Shown here: in pieces, positions 1-8,054 of the stretch
Layout of the letters: each line of letters opens with the position of its first letter
Numbering within the stretch: the first letter of the stretch is position 1
Assembly: GCF_024137965.1 (NCBI RefSeq)
Contig: NZ_CP099975.1
Location: 2,852,001-2,916,000 of the forward strand
Direction of reading: 5' to 3'
DNA length: 64,000 nt
Origin: Halomonas sp. Y3
Lineage (GTDB): Bacteria > Pseudomonadota > Gammaproteobacteria > Pseudomonadales > Halomonadaceae
Program-made: the position numbers and the translations under genes
The notes under the pieces: generated by a model
Databases searched by the model: none
What the model saw: the letters and a program-made list of their open reading frames with translations, nothing else
Told to the model about the DNA's origin: nothing

Positions 1-577
1 CCTGAGTTTCCCCGGTACGCTCAGCCTCTCGCCGGAGCTCGCCATCGCCGCCATGGAGGCGCACGGCGAGGCCGTGGCCCGGGCCGGGTTCCAGCGATTG
101 ATATGGCTCAACAGCCACGGCGGCAACAAGGCGGTGATGGACCTTGCCGCCCTGCGGCTGCGCCGCCGCCACGGCCTGCTGGTGGTCAAGGTCCACTACA
201 TGCGCATGCCGCTACCGGATGACCTCCCGGAAGCGACGCTACCCGCCGAGGAGCTGCGCCACGGGCTGCACGGCGGAGCACTCGAAACCGCCCTGATGCG
301 CCACCTGGCCCCGCACAAGGTGCGCCTGGCGCACCTGGACCACCCGATCTCCCGGGGCCAGGCCATGGCGGACGAGGGCCAGCTGCTGGGCCCGGAGGGC
401 GAAGCGGCCTTCGCCTGGCTGGCGGAGGACCTGCATCCTGGGGGAGTCGTCGGCAACGCCGATCTGGGCACCGCGGCGCTGGGCAGCCGCCTGGTGGCCC
501 ACTACGCCGGGCGCATCGCCCGGATACTGCAGGAAACACGGGCGATGCGGCTCGAGCGGGTCAGCGGCGGGCCCTGA
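1..577 (+). CDS. Creatininase-family amidohydrolase, 5' end missing
   Basis: The reading frame is open from base 2, so the start lies to the left of the window. The visible part has family hallmarks: an FPGTLSLS stretch at the edge, then NSHGGN, then HGGALET, which carry the His/Glu metal ligands of creatininase-type amidohydrolases (creatininase, ArfB/FAPy deformylase, MftE). These are metal-dependent hydrolases of cyclic amides or formamides. The gene converges on the GTP cyclohydrolase II gene, with 19 bases between the stops. Known family link: the archaeal member ArfB deformylates a GTP-derived pyrimidine in flavin/F420 synthesis. A similar role on a GTP-derived product is inference from that precedent and the neighbours. 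The family call is firm; the substrate is unknown. Confidence 0.85.
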   Translation, partial: LSFPGTLSLSPELAIAAMEAHGEAVARAGFQRLIWLNSHGGNKAVMDLAALRLRRRHGLLVVKVHYMRMPLPDDLPEATLPAEELRHGLHGGALETALMRHLAPHKVRLAHLDHPISRGQAMADEGQLLGPEGEAAFAWLAEDLHPGGVVGNADLGTAALGSRLVAHYAGRIARILQETRAMRLERVSGGP

Positions 578-596
578 AGGCGATTCTTCCGGCGCC

Positions 597-1718
597 TCAG
601 CGCCGCGCCCGGAAGACCTCGTCGAGCAGGTGACCGGCGCGCTCCGCCTTGGCGCTCAGGTAGCGGTGGTTGTGGTCGTTGAGGCTGCCGTAAAGCGCCT
701 GGCGCTCCACCACCTCGATGCCGCCCTGGGCCAGGGCCGCCATCTTCAGGGGGTTGTTGGTCATCAGCTGCACCCGGCGGATACCCAGGGCGTCGAGCAT
801 GTCCACCGCCACGCCGTAGCGCCGCTCGTCCTCGCCGAAGCCGAGGATCTGGTCGGCGTCCAGGGTATCGAGCCCGCCATCCTGGAGGGTGTAGGCGCGC
901 AGCTTGTTGGCCAAGCCAATCCCGCGCCCCTCCTGGGCCAGGTAGAGCAGCACCCCGCCGCCCAGCGCCTCGATCTCGGCCACGGCGTTGCGCAGCTGCT
1001 CGCCGCAGTCGCAGCGCAGGCTGCCGAACAGATCGCCGGTGAGGCAAGCGGAGTGCAGGCGCAGCGGCACCGCCGCCCCCTCGAGAGCCGGGTCGCCGAT
1101 CACCACCGCCACGTGCTCGCGCAGCCCGTCGGGTTCGCGGAACAGGATGAAGCGGCAGTCGAAGGCATCCACCAGGGGAATCCGCGCCTCGCTGACCCGG
1201 CGCAGCATGCCGCCGGCGCCGTCCAGGCAGCGCGCCGCCTGCTCGGCCGCCACCGTCAGCAGGGTGCCATCGGCCACCGCCTGCGTCACCGCGTCGTCCC
1301 GGGACTCGGCGACCCTTGCCACCAGCGCCGAGGGGATCAGCAGCGCCCGACGCATCAGTGCCAGGGCGGCCAGGTCGGCCGGCCCCGCCGCCTCCAGGGC
1401 CGCGCAGCACTCCTCCAGCCCCGCCTGGCCGAGGCTCGCCGCCGGCGTAACCCCAAAGGCCAGGGCCTCCAGGCGCCGCTGCACCCGCCCCTCGGGCAGC
1501 GGCAGGCGAGCCTCGGCGTCGTCTCCCGCGCCGAGGATCGCCAGGCGATGCCGGCTCAGCACCAGCGCCGGGGTGGTGCCGGCCAGTTCGCCCAGGCGCG
1601 AGACGGCCGTCTCGGCGGCCCCCTCGATGGCCTGGACCAGGACCCGGGTATCCTTGGCCACCACCAGTACCGGCAGCCCCCGTCGTAGATCGAAGATGGC
1701 GCGTTCAACCTGATGCAT
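597..1718 (-). CDS. GTP cyclohydrolase II with extra N-terminal domain
   Basis: The protein has 373 residues. The C-terminal half is an intact GTP cyclohydrolase II: the zinc cysteines lie in HSACLTG and RCDCGEQL (about residues 220-237), followed by QEGRGIGLANK, and then a TNNP motif. The first 185 residues are an extra domain seen in the longer (about 370 residue) GTP cyclohydrolase II forms, and I cannot give it a function. The reaction opens the GTP imidazole ring to a diaminopyrimidine, releasing formate and pyrophosphate. The start at 1718 is chosen because AGGAGAG precedes that ATG; a longer open frame upstream has no such signal. It could be the cell's only RibA activity, because the ribBA gene at 58.5 kb has a degenerate cyclohydrolase half, or it could be dedicated to this cluster. 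Confidence 0.9.
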   Translation of the reverse strand: MHQVERAIFDLRRGLPVLVVAKDTRVLVQAIEGAAETAVSRLGELAGTTPALVLSRHRLAILGAGDDAEARLPLPEGRVQRRLEALAFGVTPAASLGQAGLEECCAALEAAGPADLAALALMRRALLIPSALVARVAESRDDAVTQAVADGTLLTVAAEQAARCLDGAGGMLRRVSEARIPLVDAFDCRFILFREPDGLREHVAVVIGDPALEGAAVPLRLHSACLTGDLFGSLRCDCGEQLRNAVAEIEALGGGVLLYLAQEGRGIGLANKLRAYTLQDGGLDTLDADQILGFGEDERRYGVAVDMLDALGIRRVQLMTNNPLKMAALAQGGIEVVERQALYGSLNDHNHRYLSAKAERAGHLLDEVFRARR

Positions 1719-3606
1719 GGCTCTCTCCTGATGGTATCCGTATGCCTGGCGTCTCGCCGCGGATCTGCGCATCATGGCGGTCAGCTCCCCGGAAGGAGGC
1801 CCCATGGGCGCCATTGACTCGACGCTGTCCCTCGCGGAGGCCTGGCAGGCCCTCCTGCATGCCGCCCATCCCGCCACCGTGACGGCGGCGGTGGCGGACC
1901 TGTCGCTCTCCCCCCCCGGCTGGCGGGCCGAACGCTCCGTCTCGCCGGCGGCCGGCGAGCTGCTCGACTGCCTCTTCCCGCTGGCCACCCGGCCCGGCCG
2001 GCTGGCCATCGCCCAGCTCGGTCAGAGCCTGGACGGGCGCATCGCCACCGAGAGCGGCCACTCCCACTTCATCAACGGGCCGGAGAGCCTGGTGCACCTT
2101 CACCGGCTCCGCGCCCTGATGGACGCCGTGGTGGTCGGCGCCGGCACCGCCAGCGAGGACGACCCGCGCCTGACCGTGCGCCATGTGGCGGGACCCCACC
2201 CGGTGCGGGTGATCCTCGACCCTCGCGGCCGGGTGACGCCGGATCGTCTCCTGCTGCGCGACCCGGAAGCGCCGACCCTGCACCTGCACGGCGAGGGGGC
2301 CTGCCCGGAAGGCGCGGCGGGGCACCATGTGACGCGCCTGGCGCTGCCCCTGGCCGAGGGCGGCTTCGCCCCCGCGGCGGTGCTCGACGCCCTGGCCGCC
2401 CGGGGCCTCGAGCGGGTGCTGATCGAAGGCGGCGGCATCACGGTGTCGCGCTTCCTCGAGGCCGGCGTCCTCCACCGACTGCACCTGCTGATGGCGCCGC
2501 TGCTGATCGGCTCCGGCCGGCCCGGGCTCGCCATGACACCCATCGCCACCCTGGATGAGGCGCGCCGCCCCGCCTCGCGCACCTTTCGCTGCGGCGACGA
2601 CACCCTCTTCGATCTCGACCTCGACACGCCCTGAGCCGCCAGGCTCGTGGCCGGTGCTCCCCCTCGCGGTGCCTGCCCTGCGCTGCAGCAGCACCAGGCC
2701 GCCGGGCAGGCTGGCCAGCAGCACGATGATTCCATAGGCCATTGAGACCGCCACGCCCTGGGCCGGCGGCAGCCCCGCCAGCGCCCAGACCAGGGCCGCG
2801 GCCCCCTCGCGCACGCCCCAGCCGGCCAGCGTGAGCGGGATCAGCATCGCCAGCAGCACCGGAGGCACCAGCGCCAGCAGGGTGGCCAGGGGCAGCTCGA
2901 CGCCGATCGCCCGGGCGGCGCAGACGAACACCAGGGCGTAGCTCATCACCACCAGCAGCGACCCACCAAGCTGCTTCGGCCACACCGAGGCGGCCAGCAG
3001 GCTGCGGCGCAGGTCGCCGCCAAGGCCCGCCAGCGCCGCCGGCGGATACCTGGCCAGCTGCCAGGCCGCCGGGATCAGCAGCAGCAGGCCCGCGATCCCG
3101 GCCAGCAGCCAGCCCGAGGCGGCCAGGCCCCGAACGGCACGCGCCATCAGCTCATGCCAGAGCGGCGAGGCGGCGAGCACCGCCAGGGTCAGCAGCGCCA
3201 TGGCCAGCTGGCCCGAGGCGCGCTCGATGATCACCGCCCGCCAGGCGCCGCCGCGACGGCCGCTCTGCCGGGAGTGGCGCCAGGCCCGGGCGGCATCGCC
3301 GGCCACCCCGCCCGGCAGCACCTGGTTGAGGAAGAGCGCCAGGTAGTACTCGTGAAGGGCACGACGGAAGCCCAGCGGCAGCCCCAGCAGGCGGGCGGTC
3401 AGCCGCCAGCGCCAGGCGCTGAGGAAGAGCGGTGGCAGGGTCAGCGCTAGGGCCAGCAGGGCCCAGCCCGGCGAGAGCCGCTGCACCTGGGCGAGGATCG
3501 TCGCCGGCTCCAGCCACCAGGCGAGCCCGACCAGCAGCGCCAGCCCGGCCAGCGGGCGCAGCGCTCGGCGGGACACCCAGCGGGGCCCTCGCCGGGGAAA
3601 AGGCAT
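1705..3606 (-). CDS. Flippase-like / LPG synthase TM protein with run-on 3' frame
   Basis: Residues 1-310 (bases about 3606-2675) form a typical integral membrane protein of the lysylphosphatidylglycerol synthase TM / flippase-like family (UPF0104). There are several hydrophobic helices, an NQVLPGGVAGDAAR motif after the second or third helix, and LAGWGVREGA later. Family members move or modify lipid-linked molecules at the inner membrane. The start lies two bases after the methyltransferase stop, so it is the last gene of a co-transcribed set. Oddly, no stop follows the domain. The frame stays open for about 320 low-complexity codons antisense to the RibD-type gene, ending at 1705. The other two minus frames do not stop soon either (2438 and 2100), so the tail is either real or the result of a lost stop or frameshift. 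The membrane domain is sure; the 3' end is not. Confidence 0.65.
   Translation of the reverse strand: MPFPRRGPRWVSRRALRPLAGLALLVGLAWWLEPATILAQVQRLSPGWALLALALTLPPLFLSAWRWRLTARLLGLPLGFRRALHEYYLALFLNQVLPGGVAGDAARAWRHSRQSGRRGGAWRAVIIERASGQLAMALLTLAVLAASPLWHELMARAVRGLAASGWLLAGIAGLLLLIPAAWQLARYPPAALAGLGGDLRRSLLAASVWPKQLGGSLLVVMSYALVFVCAARAIGVELPLATLLALVPPVLLAMLIPLTLAGWGVREGAAALVWALAGLPPAQGVAVSMAYGIIVLLASLPGGLVLLQRRAGTARGSTGHEPGGSGRVEVEIEEGVVAAAKGARGGAARLIQGGDGCHGEPGPAGADQQRRHQQVQSVEDAGLEEARHRDAAAFDQHPLEAPGGQGVEHRRGGEAALGQGQRQARHMVPRRAFRAGPLAVQVQGRRFRVAQQETIRRHPAARVEDHPHRVGSRHMAHGQARVVLAGGAGADHHGVHQGAEPVKVHQALRPVDEVGVAALGGDAPVQALTELGDGQPAGPGGQREEAVEQLAGRRRDGAFGPPAGGGERQVRHRRRHGGGMGGMQEGLPGLREGQRRVNGAHGASFRGADRHDAQIRGETPGIRIPSGESHASG
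1804..2634 (+). CDS. Stand-alone RibD C-terminal-type reductase
   Basis: The protein has 276 residues. After about 65 residues of unclear sequence it carries a RibD_C/HTP reductase fold: AQLGQSLDGRIAT, then GAGTASEDDPRLTVR, then the nucleotide-binding LIEGGG. The cytidine-deaminase-like domain of normal RibD is absent. The family reduces the ribosyl chain of a GTP-derived pyrimidine to ribityl with NAD(P)H. A full bifunctional RibD is present at 59.8-61.0 kb, so this copy is probably specialised. The start at 1804 is preferred over an ATG at 1774 because GGAAGGAGG sits just before it. It is divergent from GTP cyclohydrolase II, with only 85 bases between the starts, which fits shared regulation. 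Its whole length is overlapped antisense by the open frame of the flippase-like gene. Confidence 0.85.
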   Translation: MGAIDSTLSLAEAWQALLHAAHPATVTAAVADLSLSPPGWRAERSVSPAAGELLDCLFPLATRPGRLAIAQLGQSLDGRIATESGHSHFINGPESLVHLHRLRALMDAVVVGAGTASEDDPRLTVRHVAGPHPVRVILDPRGRVTPDRLLLRDPEAPTLHLHGEGACPEGAAGHHVTRLALPLAEGGFAPAAVLDALAARGLERVLIEGGGITVSRFLEAGVLHRLHLLMAPLLIGSGRPGLAMTPIATLDEARRPASRTFRCGDDTLFDLDLDTP

Positions 3607-3608
3607 GC

Positions 3609-4523
3609 TCAGACGCCCCCGGCCGGCAGGGCCAGCAGGTCGCGATGGCCGACGGTCAGCCCCAGCTTGCCCGATGCGAGGCCCGCCAGCCGGCGCAGGC
3701 GCCAGCGCTCGAGGCTCGCCTGCTCCTCCGGGGCCTGCTCCAGGGCGGCGTCGTGCCAGCCCTGCACCAGCGATTCGGCCAGGGGGAATCTCACCGCCTC
3801 GCCGGCGGCCAGATGCCAGGGGGTGGCGGCACTCTCGACCCGGTAACCGGCCGCCCCCATGGCCGCGGCCAGCACGGCGGGCGCGTCGCCTCCCAGCGCC
3901 GGGCCCAGCCCCTTGTCGCGGCGCTGGTGGGCCTGGAAGAGCCCGCGGACCACGCTATCCTCCTCGTCCTCTATCCGCGCGCCCGAGGCGTCGAGAAAGG
4001 CCCAGTCGCCGTCCACGCTGAGGGTGAAGAGCAGCGCCTGGCGGCGCACGGCCGCGGCCGCCACCAGCGCCTCGGCCCAGGGACGCGAGACCAGGTCGAA
4101 GAGCGCCGAGGCCACCACCAGCTCGCCCCCCGCCAGCAGGCCAGCGTCAACCGGCGAGAGGTCCCGGCAGCAGGCCTCGATGACGAGCCGACCGCCCGCC
4201 GCGTCGTGCAGGGTCGCCCCGTGCCGGCGGGCCAGGGCCAGCAGCGTCGAATCATGGTCCACCAGCCGCCAGCGCTGGGGCCCGGGCAGCCGGGGCGCCA
4301 GGAAGCGCAGGTTGCTGCCGCTGCCGCAGCCCAGATCGACGATCTCATGCGGGGCACTAGGCGCCCTGGGCCGACGGGAGAGCCAGTCAGCGGCGAGCCC
4401 GGTCAGGCAGTGGCTGCGAGAGCGGGCATCCAGCGCCTCGCGGCGGGAGAGCCAGTCGGCGCTGAAGCGCTCGGCTGGGGGTATGGCCGCGGCGTCGGGT
4501 CGGGCGGGTTCGGGGGCCGTCAT
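3609..4523 (-). CDS. Class I SAM-dependent methyltransferase
   Basis: The protein has 304 residues with a Rossmann-type methyltransferase core. Motif I is VDLGCGSGSN (about residues 60-75), followed by an acidic residue in LVDHDS that would bind the SAM ribose. A second loop lies near SALFDLVS. It is soluble, with no signal peptide. Its ATG overlaps the stop of the glycosyltransferase gene by four bases (ATGA), and GAGGAGAG lies upstream. It is therefore translationally coupled within the operon that runs from the dehydrogenase to the flippase-like gene. The acceptor cannot be read from sequence; a product of the neighbouring glycosyltransferase or pterin-like enzymes is the simplest guess. 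Confidence 0.85.
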   Translation of the reverse strand: MTAPEPARPDAAAIPPAERFSADWLSRREALDARSRSHCLTGLAADWLSRRPRAPSAPHEIVDLGCGSGSNLRFLAPRLPGPQRWRLVDHDSTLLALARRHGATLHDAAGGRLVIEACCRDLSPVDAGLLAGGELVVASALFDLVSRPWAEALVAAAAVRRQALLFTLSVDGDWAFLDASGARIEDEEDSVVRGLFQAHQRRDKGLGPALGGDAPAVLAAAMGAAGYRVESAATPWHLAAGEAVRFPLAESLVQGWHDAALEQAPEEQASLERWRLRRLAGLASGKLGLTVGHRDLLALPAGGV

Positions 4524-5626
4524 GGCGGACTCTCCTCGGCTCGGGCATGGGCGGACAGCGCCGATGGAGTCGGCTCCTCCAGGGCGGCCCGGAAGCGGTC
4601 GCCGGCCTGCTGCCAGTCGACCAAGGACCGCCGGGCCGCGCAGGCCCCGCGGCGGCGGCGGCGGCGCAGCTCGGCGTCGTCGAGCCAGGCGGCCAGGGCA
4701 TCGCGCAGCGCAGCGGCATCGTCCGGGGGCACGGCCAGGCCGGCCGCCGGCGGCAGGGTATCGGCCAGGGCGCCGCCGGTGGTGGTCAGCACCGGCACCC
4801 CTCGAGAGAGCGCCTCGGTGACCACCATGCCGTAGCCCTCGTAGCGCGAGGGCAGCACGAAAAGTTCCGCCCGGTGGTAGGCGGCGGCCAGCTCGGTGGC
4901 ACTGCGCTCCCCGGCCCAGTCGATCCGCTCCTCGAGACCATAACGGCGTGTGGCGTCGAACAGCCGGGCGGCGTGATCCGGGTCTCGCGCATGGCTGCCG
5001 ATGGCCTCCAGGGTCCAGTCGTGCTCCCGCAAGCCAGAGAGCGCCTCCAGCAGCAGATCGTGGCCCTTGCGCGGGACCAGGGCCGCCACGCAGAGCAGCC
5101 GCCGGGGGCCCGGGGATTCAAGGTCCAGAGCGCTGGCGGCCAGCGGGGCCGGCTCCACGCCGGGCTCGACCACGGCGAGCCGCTCGGCCGCCACGCCGAA
5201 GCGCTCGAGGCCGCGGGCGGTAAAGGGGCTAGTAACGATCACCCGACGCGCCAGCGCCAGGGCGCGGGTCTCGCTGTCGAACAGCTGCTGGCGGGTCGCC
5301 TCATCGAGGCCGGTCTCGTCGGCCAGCGGGTGGTGCACCAGGGCGATGATCGCCAGGCGATCGGCGTGGGGGGCGATCACGTCGGGGAGCCCGCCCATGG
5401 CAAGGCCGTCGATTACCACCCGGGCACCGTCCGGCAGCGCCGCCAGCGCCCGGTCCATGCTGCGCCGGGCACGTTCGTCGGGCAGGGGAAAGCGCCCCTC
5501 GAGCCCCACCACCTCGACGGCCTGGCCTCGGGCCCGCAGCGCCGCCGCGATGCGCGCATCGTAGAGGTAGCCGCCAGTCAGCTGATCCGGATCGCCGGCC
5601 ACGATCAGCGTCAGGGGGCTCGCCAT
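4520..5626 (-). CDS. GT4-family glycosyltransferase
   Basis: The protein has 368 residues with a GT-B fold of family 4. The N-terminal half begins with a Rossmann strand and GGYLYDARIA. The donor half has the motif VAALVPRKGHDLLLEAL and then the E-x7-E type signature in PSRYEGYGMVVTEAL, followed by GVPVL and TTGGALADT. GT4 enzymes transfer a sugar from a nucleotide-sugar with retention. The stop of the PTPS-like gene overlaps this start by one base (TGATG), and this stop overlaps the methyltransferase start. The acceptor is unknown. With the lipid-type flippase and CDP-alcohol transferase nearby, a glycosylated lipid or glycosylated pterin is plausible but is inference. Confidence 0.88.
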   Translation of the reverse strand: MASPLTLIVAGDPDQLTGGYLYDARIAAALRARGQAVEVVGLEGRFPLPDERARRSMDRALAALPDGARVVIDGLAMGGLPDVIAPHADRLAIIALVHHPLADETGLDEATRQQLFDSETRALALARRVIVTSPFTARGLERFGVAAERLAVVEPGVEPAPLAASALDLESPGPRRLLCVAALVPRKGHDLLLEALSGLREHDWTLEAIGSHARDPDHAARLFDATRRYGLEERIDWAGERSATELAAAYHRAELFVLPSRYEGYGMVVTEALSRGVPVLTTTGGALADTLPPAAGLAVPPDDAAALRDALAAWLDDAELRRRRRRGACAARRSLVDWQQAGDRFRAALEEPTPSALSAHARAEESPP

Positions 5627-6024
5627 CAGAGGCTCCCCTCGTAGCTCGCCCAGGCGATATGGGACTCGTGAAGGGTCACGGTCATGGCCTCGAGCCCGCC
5701 GGCGCTCTCCCCCAGCTGGCCGCGCTGGATCGCGGCGGCCAGGCGCTCGAAGATCACCCGAGCCATGAACTCGGTGGTGGTGTTGCGCCCCTGGAACTCC
5801 GGCAGCTCATCGAGGTTCTGGAAGTTGAACTCGCCGAGCACCGCCTTGAGCGCCTCGCCGGCCAGGCCGATATCGATTACCAGGTCGTGGTCGTCGAGCT
5901 CGCGGCGCTGGAAGGTGACATCCACCACATAGGTGGCGCCGTGGGTGCGCTGGGCGGGCCCGAAGACCTCGCCGCGGAAGCTGTGGGCGATCATGAAGTG
6001 GTCGCGGACGGTGAGTCGGTACAT
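5626..6024 (-). CDS. 6-pyruvoyltetrahydropterin synthase/QueD-like protein, altered active site
   Basis: The protein has 132 residues and starts [16 protein letters not shown]; a longer open frame upstream is low-complexity and was not used. The fold matches the PTPS/QueD family (COG0720): an early His in IAHSF, a second His in RTHGATY, and NTTTEFMA and LHESH towards the C-terminus. In canonical members the second site reads HGH and supplies two zinc ligands, and a catalytic Cys lies just before it. Here the second His is Ala (HGA) and the Cys is absent. This is therefore a divergent subfamily whose reaction may differ from PTPS, QueD or PTPS-III. It sits in the middle of the glycosyltransferase/methyltransferase operon. 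The family call is good; the function is unknown. Confidence 0.8.
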   Translation of the reverse strand: MYRLTVRDHFMIAHSFRGEVFGPAQRTHGATYVVDVTFQRRELDDHDLVIDIGLAGEALKAVLGEFNFQNLDELPEFQGRNTTTEFMARVIFERLAAAIQRGQLGESAGGLEAMTVTLHESHIAWASYEGSL

Positions 6025-6068
6025 GTCAGGGCTCCAGTCGGTTGGGCGTCGAATCGGTCGGGTGTCAG

Positions 6069-7055
6069 TCAGTCGGGCGTCGAGTAGCGCAGGCGGTGGC
6101 AGAGCACCTCGCCCGCCCCGGCGGCGAGGCGCGGCATGAGAATGGGCAGCTCCGAGAAATCGCTCTCGCCGCTGATCAGCGCATCGAGGCAGGGGTCGCG
6201 CAGCAGCTCGAGCGCCAGCGAAAGGCGGCGGCGGTGGTCCCAGCGCGGCATGCATTCGGCGGGCAGGCGGCCCACCTGGCTACTGATCAGCTTGAGCCGC
6301 CGGGAGTGGAAGGCCTCGCCCAGGGGCAGGGTCGCCTCGCGATCGCCGTACCAGCTCATCTCCACCACCCGCGCCTCGTCGCCGGCCAGCGCCAGCGCCT
6401 GGCGGAGCCCCTCGGGGTTGCCGCTGGCGTGGATCACCAGATCGTTGTCGGCCGGCGCCCGGTCGGGCAGGCGGAAGTCGAGGCCCAGGGCGCGGGCGAG
6501 CTCGGCCCGCTCCGGCGAGACATCCACCAGACAGACCCGGGTGCCGGGAATCGCCGCACAGAGCCAGGCCACCAGGGCGCCCACCACGCCGGCACCGATC
6601 ACCACGATGCGGTCGCCGAGGCGCGGCGCGGCATCCCAGCAGCCGTTGAGGGCGGTTTCCAGATTGGCGGCAAGCACCGCCCGGGCGGCGGGCAGCCCCG
6701 CCGGCAGGGGCGTGACCGCCGCCGCGGGCACCAGGTAGCGATCCTGATGGGGGTGGAGGCAGAACACCTCGCGGCCCAGCAGCGACTCGGGGCCGGCCTC
6801 GACCACCCCGACGCTGACGTAGCCGTATTTCACCGGCCAGGGAAAATCACCGGCCTGGAAGGGCGCGCGCATGCGCTGCCACTCGCTCTCGGGCACACGC
6901 CCCTGGAACACCAGCGCCTCGGTGCCGCGGCTGACGGCGCCATAGAGGGCCCTGACCCGCACCTCTCCCTCGCCGAGGGCGGGCAGCGGCTCCTCGCGCA
7001 GTTCACCGTGACCGGGCGCCAGGTTCCAGAAGGCAGTGGCAGTGTCGACCGTCAT
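6069..7055 (-). CDS. MDR-superfamily (zinc alcohol dehydrogenase-like) oxidoreductase
   Basis: The protein has 328 residues. The N-terminal GroES-like half includes [13 protein letters not shown], and the Rossmann half begins [13 protein letters not shown], with an acidic residue after strand two (VDVS) consistent with NAD(H) preference. The cysteine cluster of structural-zinc alcohol dehydrogenases is not obvious, so it may be a metal-free or single-zinc member, similar in layout to BchC-type proteins. The start at 7055 follows GCTGGAG; the longer frame upstream crosses the promoter region. It is the first gene of the leftward operon, with 44 bases to the PTPS-like gene. Its substrate is presumably an intermediate of this cluster, which is inference. 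Confidence 0.82.
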   Translation of the reverse strand: MTVDTATAFWNLAPGHGELREEPLPALGEGEVRVRALYGAVSRGTEALVFQGRVPESEWQRMRAPFQAGDFPWPVKYGYVSVGVVEAGPESLLGREVFCLHPHQDRYLVPAAAVTPLPAGLPAARAVLAANLETALNGCWDAAPRLGDRIVVIGAGVVGALVAWLCAAIPGTRVCLVDVSPERAELARALGLDFRLPDRAPADNDLVIHASGNPEGLRQALALAGDEARVVEMSWYGDREATLPLGEAFHSRRLKLISSQVGRLPAECMPRWDHRRRLSLALELLRDPCLDALISGESDFSELPILMPRLAAGAGEVLCHRLRYSTPD

Positions 7056-7242
7056 GAAGGCTCCAGCGAGAGTGGGAACGGAAATACTTCTACAATAATG
7101 GTACATTTTCCTTCCAATGAACAACCCTATCGGCGTCGGCGGCCCTCCTCGCGGCCGACTGCTAGGGTAATCACCATGAGCCACTCTGGCTCAGCATAGC
7201 GGCAATGCCGCGCTACCATGATGGACGCCCCGGGAGCCCCTG
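7056..7242. promoter_or_regulatory. Divergent promoter region with AT-rich core and imperfect inverted repeat
   Basis: This is the gap between the divergent dehydrogenase operon (left) and the CDP-alcohol phosphatidyltransferase gene (right). Bases 7081-7130 are strikingly AT-rich for this DNA. An imperfect inverted repeat lies at 7098-7107 (ATGGTACATT) and 7116-7125 (AATGAACAAC), matching at 7 of 10 positions with an 8-base spacer. On the minus strand TTGTTC (7124-7119) and CATTAT (7100-7095), 18 bases apart, could be -35 and -10 boxes for the operon, and the inverted repeat would cover them. The regulator is not identifiable. All calls are by eye. Confidence 0.4.
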
Positions 7243-8007
7243 ATGCCCTTGCCTCTTGCCCCGCCCCCCCTCGCTTCCGCCAGCACCACGCGGCCGTGGC
7301 GCCTGGCCCTGGAGCTGGCCCTGGGGGGCATCGCTCTGCTGAGTCTGCTTGCACTGCTGGGGCTGCCGGCGGACCAGGCAGCCGGCGCCCCCCTCCCCTG
7401 GGTGGCGGCGCTGGCCTCCGTGACCTACCTGGGCATGGCGGCCCTGCTGTGGCGAGGGCTGAGGCGAGGCGCCTGGCCCCGAACGAGTTTGGGCCCGGCC
7501 AACCGGGTTACCCTGGCGCGGGGGGTGCTGGTGGCGCTGCTGGCCGGCACCCTGGCGGCCCCGGCCCTGCTGACCGACCGCGGCGAATGGCTCTTCGGCG
7601 CGGCGCTGGTCGCCCTGGCGCTGGACGGGGTGGACGGCTGGGTAGCCCGCCGCACCGGCAGCGCCAGCGCCCTGGGGGCCCGCTTCGACATGGAGCTCGA
7701 CGCCTTCTTCATACTGGTGCTCTGCCTGGCGCTGCTGCTGCTCGGCCGGGCCGGCCCCTGGGTGCTGGCCATCGGCGCCATGCGCTACGCCTTCGTGGCG
7801 GCGAGCTGGCGCTGGGCCTGGCTCGCCGGCGAGCTTCCCGACAGCCTGCGCCGCAAGGCGGTGTGCGTCTGGCAGGTGGCGGCGCTGATGCTCGCCCTGC
7901 TGCCGGCCACGCCCGGCGCGCTCGCCGTCTGGCTGGCCGCCACCGCCCTGGCGGGGCTCACCCTCTCCTTCGCCGTGGACGTGCGCTGGCTCTACCAACA
8001 CCGATAA
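7243..8007 (+). CDS. CDP-alcohol phosphatidyltransferase family protein
   Basis: The protein has 254 residues and is very hydrophobic, with about six membrane helices. The full family signature is present near residues 125-155: DGVDGWVARR, then after eight residues G, then ARFDMELD. This gives the expected D-x2-DG-x2-AR-x8-G-x3-D-x3-D pattern with all catalytic aspartates. Such enzymes move a phospho-alcohol group from a CDP-alcohol to an acceptor alcohol in the inner membrane, as in phospholipid head-group or inositol-phosphate transfer. It is divergent from the dehydrogenase operon and followed by the TPP riboswitch of the next unit. The substrate is unknown. In this context it could attach the cluster product to a lipid or build its alcohol part (inference). 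Confidence 0.85.
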   Translation: MPLPLAPPPLASASTTRPWRLALELALGGIALLSLLALLGLPADQAAGAPLPWVAALASVTYLGMAALLWRGLRRGAWPRTSLGPANRVTLARGVLVALLAGTLAAPALLTDRGEWLFGAALVALALDGVDGWVARRTGSASALGARFDMELDAFFILVLCLALLLLGRAGPWVLAIGAMRYAFVAASWRWAWLAGELPDSLRRKAVCVWQVAALMLALLPATPGALAVWLAATALAGLTLSFAVDVRWLYQHR

Positions 8008-8054
8008 GCCTCGGGGCTGGCAAAAACATCCTGGCCTGCTAGAGTGGGCCTTCG

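Noticed and set aside
597..2634. The main riboflavin operon
   Set aside because: The GTP cyclohydrolase II and RibD-type genes here lack ribB, ribH and the deaminase domain, and the standard operon is at 57-61 kb.
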